14,874 nt of DNA from the NCBI GenBank assembly GCA_043804755.1, contig JAZDIT010000003.1, forward strand, positions 1 through 14,874, given 5' to 3'. This document shows, one piece after another, positions 12,550 through 14,874 of this stretch. The notes under the pieces are model-generated. The model was not told the DNA's origin. It did not search any database and saw only the letters and a list, made by a program, of their open reading frames with translations. Numbering within the stretch: position 1 is the first letter of the stretch; each line of letters opens with the position of its first letter. This stretch comes from JAZDIT01 sp043804755 (GTDB taxonomy: Bacteria > Patescibacteriota > Minisyncoccia > Minisyncoccales > JAQTPW01). A program made the position numbers and the translations under genes.

Positions 12550-12858
12550 TTACTGAATCTTAATAAACAGGGGCGGCCTTTTGGTCCGATCTCTGCAAAA
12601 ATCTCCAGCTAGTTCTTCGGCGTCCATTTCGTCTATTGTGTAGTCATCCGGCCCATACCAGACGAATGACGGAGTATATTCTGAGATACAATTGGCAATT
12701 TTTAGATCTTTAACTTCTGCATTCCAGGTGAAGAATCCCGAATTTATTTTCGAATGGAAAAAGACCAGTTGGATTAATACAATCGTTGATACCAAAAGAA
12801 CCATCAAAAGAATAATCAGGGGAATTCTCCTATAAATTGCTTTGATTTGTTGTTTCAT
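12550..12858 (-). CDS. Small membrane-anchored protein, 102 aa
   Basis: The family is not recognised. It has a basic N-terminus (MKQQIKAIYRRIP), one strong membrane helix (about 12-34) and an outside part of about 65 residues, including W-N-A-E-V-K-D-L-K-I-A-N-C and an acidic D-E-M-D-A-E-E-L-A-G-D-F-C. The two cysteines (57 and 88) could form a disulfide outside. It starts 4 nt after the stop codon of the upstream gene and is the last gene of a three-gene operon of similar small membrane proteins; the terminator at 12510-12534 follows. No Shine-Dalgarno is evident, so translation may depend on coupling. Confidence 0.65.
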   Translation of the reverse strand: MKQQIKAIYRRIPLIILLMVLLVSTIVLIQLVFFHSKINSGFFTWNAEVKDLKIANCISEYTPSFVWYGPDDYTIDEMDAEELAGDFCRDRTKRPPLFIKIQ

Positions 12859-12861
12859 GGT

Positions 12862-13395
12862 CTATTGAGCTAGCAAATATTGCGCGACCAACTCATCACA
12901 CTTTTGCTTGGCGGCCTTTAGGGGTTCTCTCTGAGAGATCGCTTTTTCGAGGTCTGCCTGCGTCTGCAGGTATAGCTGCGAAGTGGTTGACCACCCCCTC
13001 GGGCCTTCCAGCATCTCATGGGCATATTCGATAAACGCTTCAACTCCCAATAAAGGGTCTGTTATGCTGCCGTATTTTTCGCTCGCTGTCATGCGCGGGG
13101 TCGAATCAAGAAGCACCTCATACTCTCCACACGCCTCTTCTTTCTCCTGCCACAACTCTTGTTTCAACTGTTGGCTCTTTAACAGCGACTGTTGAGCCTC
13201 AAGGTCTGATTGCTTAACCTCTACAACTTCAATCCTGCTGATCAAAGAGTCGATCTGTTCAGCCAGAATCTGGACAGCCTCATCTAGCGTCTTGCCCTGG
13301 ATTAAGCTGACGGTAAGGGAACCGCCCAGGGTAACGGTAGGCAAACCTATAACTCCGGTCAGGATTCCAATTAAGATTTTTTGGTAAAGCTTCAT
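12862..13395 (-). CDS. Exported or anchored coiled-coil protein, 177 aa
   Basis: The frame is open from 13416, but the ATG at 13393-13395 (MKLYQKILIGILTGVIGLPT) is preferred because it overlaps the upstream stop codon as ATGA and because the signal/anchor helix then begins correctly. After the hydrophobic segment (about 6-32), residues 36-95 form a Leu/Ile/Val and Gln-rich region (QILAEQIDSLISRIEVVEVK, then Q-S-D-L-E-A-Q-Q) with coiled-coil character. The rest is helical with three cysteines. No enzyme motif is seen; a structural or surface role is a guess. It is the middle gene of the operon 13838-12550. Confidence 0.65.
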   Translation of the reverse strand: MKLYQKILIGILTGVIGLPTVTLGGSLTVSLIQGKTLDEAVQILAEQIDSLISRIEVVEVKQSDLEAQQSLLKSQQLKQELWQEKEEACGEYEVLLDSTPRMTASEKYGSITDPLLGVEAFIEYAHEMLEGPRGWSTTSQLYLQTQADLEKAISQREPLKAAKQKCDELVAQYLLAQ

Positions 13396-13838
13396 AATTC
13401 GTCTAGGGTAAAACATCTTTCAACCTTGTTTGAGCGAATACAGTCTTTTAGGCACTCTGAATTTAAGTATTCGCTATGGGGCCACACAAGATTGCAGCCG
13501 CCTGCACAACGTTCATATCTTGGCAGCCTTTCTTGGCATTCCCTTGCCGTAGCTCCCGTTAATCCTCTTACTAGACCTATCGTAAAAAGAATGCCTAAAA
13601 TAATGAGGATTACTATCAGGAATTTTTTCGCTCTAGGAGCCTTCTTATAGAGAAATATAGCGAAAGGAAGAATAAGGAGTAGCCCAAATAAGAGTCCGGA
13701 GCCGTAGTCAATAAGCGACCCGAGAGAAAAACCAAAAGAAATCATCTCTCTCAGACCATTAATTATACCTGCAACTCCAAGCATCCCTATGAAAATAGAA
13801 ATAGCTAAAAGAAAAATAGAGATAAAACGCCCTTTCAT
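13392..13838 (-). CDS. Integral membrane protein with cysteine-rich tail, 148 aa
   Basis: The frame is open from 13931, but the extra 31 codons lie over the structured RNA candidate and look unlike a membrane protein start. The ATG at 13836-13838 (MKGRFISIFLLAISIFIGML) places the first membrane helix at the N-terminus. Three or four hydrophobic segments follow (about 5-25, 33-60 and 73-95). The C-terminal tail contains seven cysteines, including E-R-C-A-G-G-C, S-E-C-L-K-D-C and E-R-C-F, probably oxidised outside the cell. The family is not recognised. AAGAAT lies exactly 6 nt before this ATG, a weak version of the leaderless promoter seen elsewhere. Its stop codon overlaps the next start (ATGA). 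The start is uncertain. Confidence 0.65.
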   Translation of the reverse strand: MKGRFISIFLLAISIFIGMLGVAGIINGLREMISFGFSLGSLIDYGSGLLFGLLLILPFAIFLYKKAPRAKKFLIVILIILGILFTIGLVRGLTGATARECQERLPRYERCAGGCNLVWPHSEYLNSECLKDCIRSNKVERCFTLDEL

Positions 13839-13865
13839 GATTTTATTCTTAAAACTTATCCTGGC

Positions 13866-13970
13866 GGGAAACATAAAGCTGCCCGTCGCGGTGGCTTTCA
13901 CCACCCATGCTGGTTTCCCAACATGACCCATTCCTGAGTGCTCGACGAGCAGCTTGATATCAGGAATGGG
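13866..13970 (-). ncRNA. Candidate compact pseudoknotted RNA (riboswitch- or ribozyme-like)
   Basis: In minus-strand order, with plus coordinates: stem A 5' CCCATTCCTGA (13970-13960), stem B 5' AAGCTGCTCGTCG (13955-13943), stem A 3' TCAGGAATGGG (13937-13927), hairpin CATGTTGG-GAAA-CCAGCATG (13925-13906), hairpin GGTGGT-GAAA-GCCACC (13905-13890), stem B 3' CGACGGGCAGCTT (13888-13876). Stem A has 11 bp and stem B 13 bp with one G-U; they interlock as a pseudoknot. Only 11 bases stay unpaired between elements. GAAA tetraloops on the minus strand (TTTC on the other) fix the RNA strand. GTTTCCC (13872-13866) can pair with GGGAAAC in the first hairpin, an alternative fold. It lies 28 nt before the gene starting at 13838. 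The class is not identified. Confidence 0.5.
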
Positions 13971-14159
13971 ATTTTGTACCGTACCCTACAGCAATACCAT
14001 AGGGGTTAGGTTATTTAGTTTTCTAATTTCAGCCTATCATGTCCTTCGTGAAATTTAAAGAAAGCGAGCAAGTAAACTATCTCTCCATCTCAACTCGCAT
14101 GCCAAGCTCTGCGGGGTTCCATGGTGAGTTAGGTTCAACAGCGCTAAGTTCTTCTCTCT
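13971..14159. other. Intergenic stretch without a convincing gene
   Basis: The only frame of note is 14039-14161 on the plus strand (40 codons, starting MSFVKFKESEQVNYL), which has no ribosome site and ends at the first repeat; I do not consider it a gene. Small hairpins CCCTA-TAGGG (about 13984-14004) and TTAG-TTTT-CTAA are present. No promoter close to consensus was found. Confidence 0.35.
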
Positions 14160-14387
14160 AAGGATGTCTGTATCTTCAAGAGGAGGCTGTGCGTGGTACT
14201 CAAGAGGAAGCTGTGCGTGGTTATCCCAAGGGAAGCCTGCCGTGGTACTTAAGGGAAGCCTGCGGGGTACTTCAAGAGGAGCTTGTCTATGTGAGAAAGG
14301 AGAGCCTGTCTATGTGAGAAGGCAAAGTCTGTCTATGTGAGAAGGCAAAGTCTGTCTATGTGAGAAGGCAAAGTCTGTCTACGTGAA
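14160..14387. repeat. Tandem array of ten ~23-nt units
   Basis: Units start at 14160, 14178, 14202, 14228, 14251, 14274, 14296, 14319, 14342 and 14365, with lengths 18, 24, 26, 23, 23, 22, 23, 23, 23 and 23. The units at 14319 and 14342 are identical; that at 14365 differs at two bases. Leftward units diverge progressively. On the plus strand each unit begins purine-rich (AAGAGGA, AAGGGAAG, AAGGCAAAG), then CTG, then G/T-rich. The lengths are not multiples of three and stops appear in all frames, so it is not a coding repeat. There are no spacers, so it is not CRISPR. It could be a repeat-bearing RNA, iteron-like protein sites, or simply slippage. Confidence 0.85.
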
Positions 14388-14402
14388 AAGGGAGTTCTGA
14401 GG

Positions 14403-14494
14403 CAAACTCGGCTGGTTCTGCGTCGGCAAAAAGCACCAACCGAAGTTTGAAAAATGACTCTGGAAAAAATTCCTCTCTGACGAAGTGGGTGCTT
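14403..14494 (+). other. Hairpin with a competing alternative pairing after the repeat array
   Basis: CAAACT-CGG-TGGT (14403-14416) pairs with ACCA-CCG-AGTTTG (14435-14449), forming an interrupted 13-bp stem around a loop rich in A. AAGCACC (14431-14437), part of that hairpin, can pair instead with GGTGCTT (14488-14494). A small GGAA-TTCC hairpin lies between (14462-14473). Such mutually exclusive stems are typical of leader RNAs. The strand is inferred from the terminator at 14718. Confidence 0.35.
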
Positions 14495-14564
14495 AGTTAT
14501 TAATATTGATTGTAAAAAGTCATCGGGGGAAGTAAAAATAGTTTATTCTTTTATTTATACTAGG

Positions 14565-14589
14565 CAGGCTAGCAGCCCGTCTGTTTTTT
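14565..14589 (+). terminator. Possible terminator in the long intergenic stretch
   Basis: CAGGC (14565-14569) and GTCTG (14579-14583) pair with one wobble, followed by TTTTTT (14584-14589). The stem is weak. On the opposite strand TATAAT (14590-14595) could be a -10 box, but no good -35 was found. Confidence 0.35.
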
Positions 14590-14664
14590 ATTATACGACC
14601 TAAGCATACCGGCATTATCTCAGAACTCGTACCAGGCCAGAAAGCTAAATCTCAAAAGTATTGT

Positions 14665-14687
14665 GAAGATTTCAATTTGAAGTCTTC
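14665..14687. promoter_or_regulatory. 23-bp palindrome upstream of the ribbon-helix-helix gene
   Basis: GAAGATTTCAA (14665-14675), T, TTGAAGTCTTC (14677-14687): 10 of 11 positions are symmetrical. It lies 64 nt before the ATG of a predicted ribbon-helix-helix protein. This class often binds palindromes near its own gene, so an autoregulatory operator is plausible but unproven. Confidence 0.4.
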
Positions 14688-14717
14688 TTAAAGGTCGAAG
14701 CAAAAGCTAAACAAAAT

Positions 14718-14746
14718 GATCCAGCAATTCGAGCTGGGTCTTTTTT
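14718..14746 (+). terminator. Strong terminator just before the ribbon-helix-helix gene
   Basis: GATCCAGC (14718-14725) pairs with GCTGGGTC (14733-14740), 8 bp with one wobble, followed by TTTTTT. It ends any plus-strand transcript of the repeat region 5 nt before the ATG at 14752. It could therefore be an attenuator for that gene or the end of a separate RNA. Confidence 0.75.
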
Positions 14747-14751
14747 ATTCT

Positions 14752-14874
14752 ATGTACAAAATAACTCTTCCACAGAAAATGATGAAAGATCTCTGGATGT
14801 TACGTGAGTCTCTCGGAGGTCCGCCCATAATCCAAGCCTGCCGCGAAAGTGTTGCCGACTACATCAAAAGAAAA
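14752..14874 (+). CDS. Ribbon-helix-helix (CopG/Arc-like) DNA-binding protein (partial, 3' end outside window)
   Basis: 41 codons are open to the window edge: MYKITLPQKMMKDLWMLRES, then LGGPPIIQACRESVADYIKRK. The pattern is a short basic strand (Y-K-I-T-L-P), helix A (K-M-M-K-D-L-W-M-L-R-E-S-L), a G-G turn and helix B (I-I-Q-A-C-R-E-S-V-A-D-Y-I). That is the ribbon-helix-helix fold of antitoxins and plasmid or phage repressors. There is no Shine-Dalgarno; the terminator hairpin ends 5 nt upstream, so either read-through or an unrecognised start governs expression. A toxin gene or other partner, if any, would be outside the window. Confidence 0.55.
   Translation, partial: MYKITLPQKMMKDLWMLRESLGGPPIIQACRESVADYIKRK

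Noticed and set aside
13839..13931. Upstream extension of the 13392-13838 gene (31 extra codons)
   Set aside because: The codons coincide with the pseudoknot stems and GAAA loops, and the extension would place non-hydrophobic residues before an N-terminal membrane helix.
14039..14161. 40-codon plus-strand ORF (MSFVKFKESEQVNYL...)
   Set aside because: No ribosome site or promoter, no recognisable family, and it ends by running into the repeat array.
14160..14387. CRISPR array
   Set aside because: Units are directly adjacent with no unique spacers, vary in length, and no cas gene is present.
13866..14746. tmRNA, RNase P RNA, 6S RNA or a group II intron
   Set aside because: I looked for the tmRNA tag and tRNA-like ends, the RNase P P4 core, a 6S-like long interrupted hairpin and intron domain V; none is visible on either strand.
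1..14874. Recoded genetic code (TGA as glycine, as in some CPR lineages)
   Set aside because: TGA ends several well-bounded genes, for example at 4819-4821 and 13392-13394, where it overlaps or adjoins the next start signal.

Overview
The window looks like a piece of chromosome from a Patescibacteria (Candidate Phyla Radiation) bacterium, probably a Parcubacteria-like lineage. This is inferred from gene content: a DUF5671-like membrane protein, a free-standing SWIB domain protein, a compact Obg GTPase, and many small secreted or membrane proteins of the kind found in such genomes. No rRNA or complete tRNA is present, so the placement is not proven. TGA is used as an ordinary stop codon, so the Gly-recoding CPR lineages are excluded.

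Layout. 1-273: start of a DUF5671-like membrane protein (minus), with two stacked palindromes upstream. 436-2066: three plus-strand genes, each with its own promoter, terminator or ribosome site (holin-like protein, SWIB protein, conserved unknown). 2105-3073: obg (minus). 3074-4400: two intergenic stretches around an orphan phage-terminase-small-subunit-like gene; the second carries a candidate small RNA with a near-consensus promoter. 4411-5623: a three-gene operon (minus) of small unknown proteins ending in an AN1-like zinc finger. 5760-8298: two exported or anchored proteins (minus). 8479-12484: a defence island (minus), REase-MTase-Vsr-AIPR. 12550-13838: a three-gene operon of small membrane/exported proteins (minus). 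13839-14751: about 0.9 kb without a convincing gene, holding a compact pseudoknotted RNA candidate, a ~23-nt tandem repeat array, more hairpins and a terminator. 14752-14874: start of a ribbon-helix-helix protein (plus).

The defence island is coherent. The methyltransferase resembles M.HaeIII even in its target-recognition region, and the nuclease resembles R.NgoPII; both prototypes act at GGCC. Vsr would repair the T:G mismatches made when the methylated C deaminates, and the last gene is an AIPR-family protein. The operon starts with the nuclease rather than the methyltransferase.

Three least expected signals stand out. (1) Three genes, including the restriction nuclease, have an extended -10 box exactly 6 nt before the ATG, which predicts leaderless mRNAs; a fourth gene has a weaker version. 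(2) A minus-strand segment at 13876-13970 folds almost without unpaired bases into an 11-bp/13-bp pseudoknot plus two GAAA-capped hairpins, and I could not assign it to a known RNA class. (3) A tandem array of ten ~23-nt units lies next to it.
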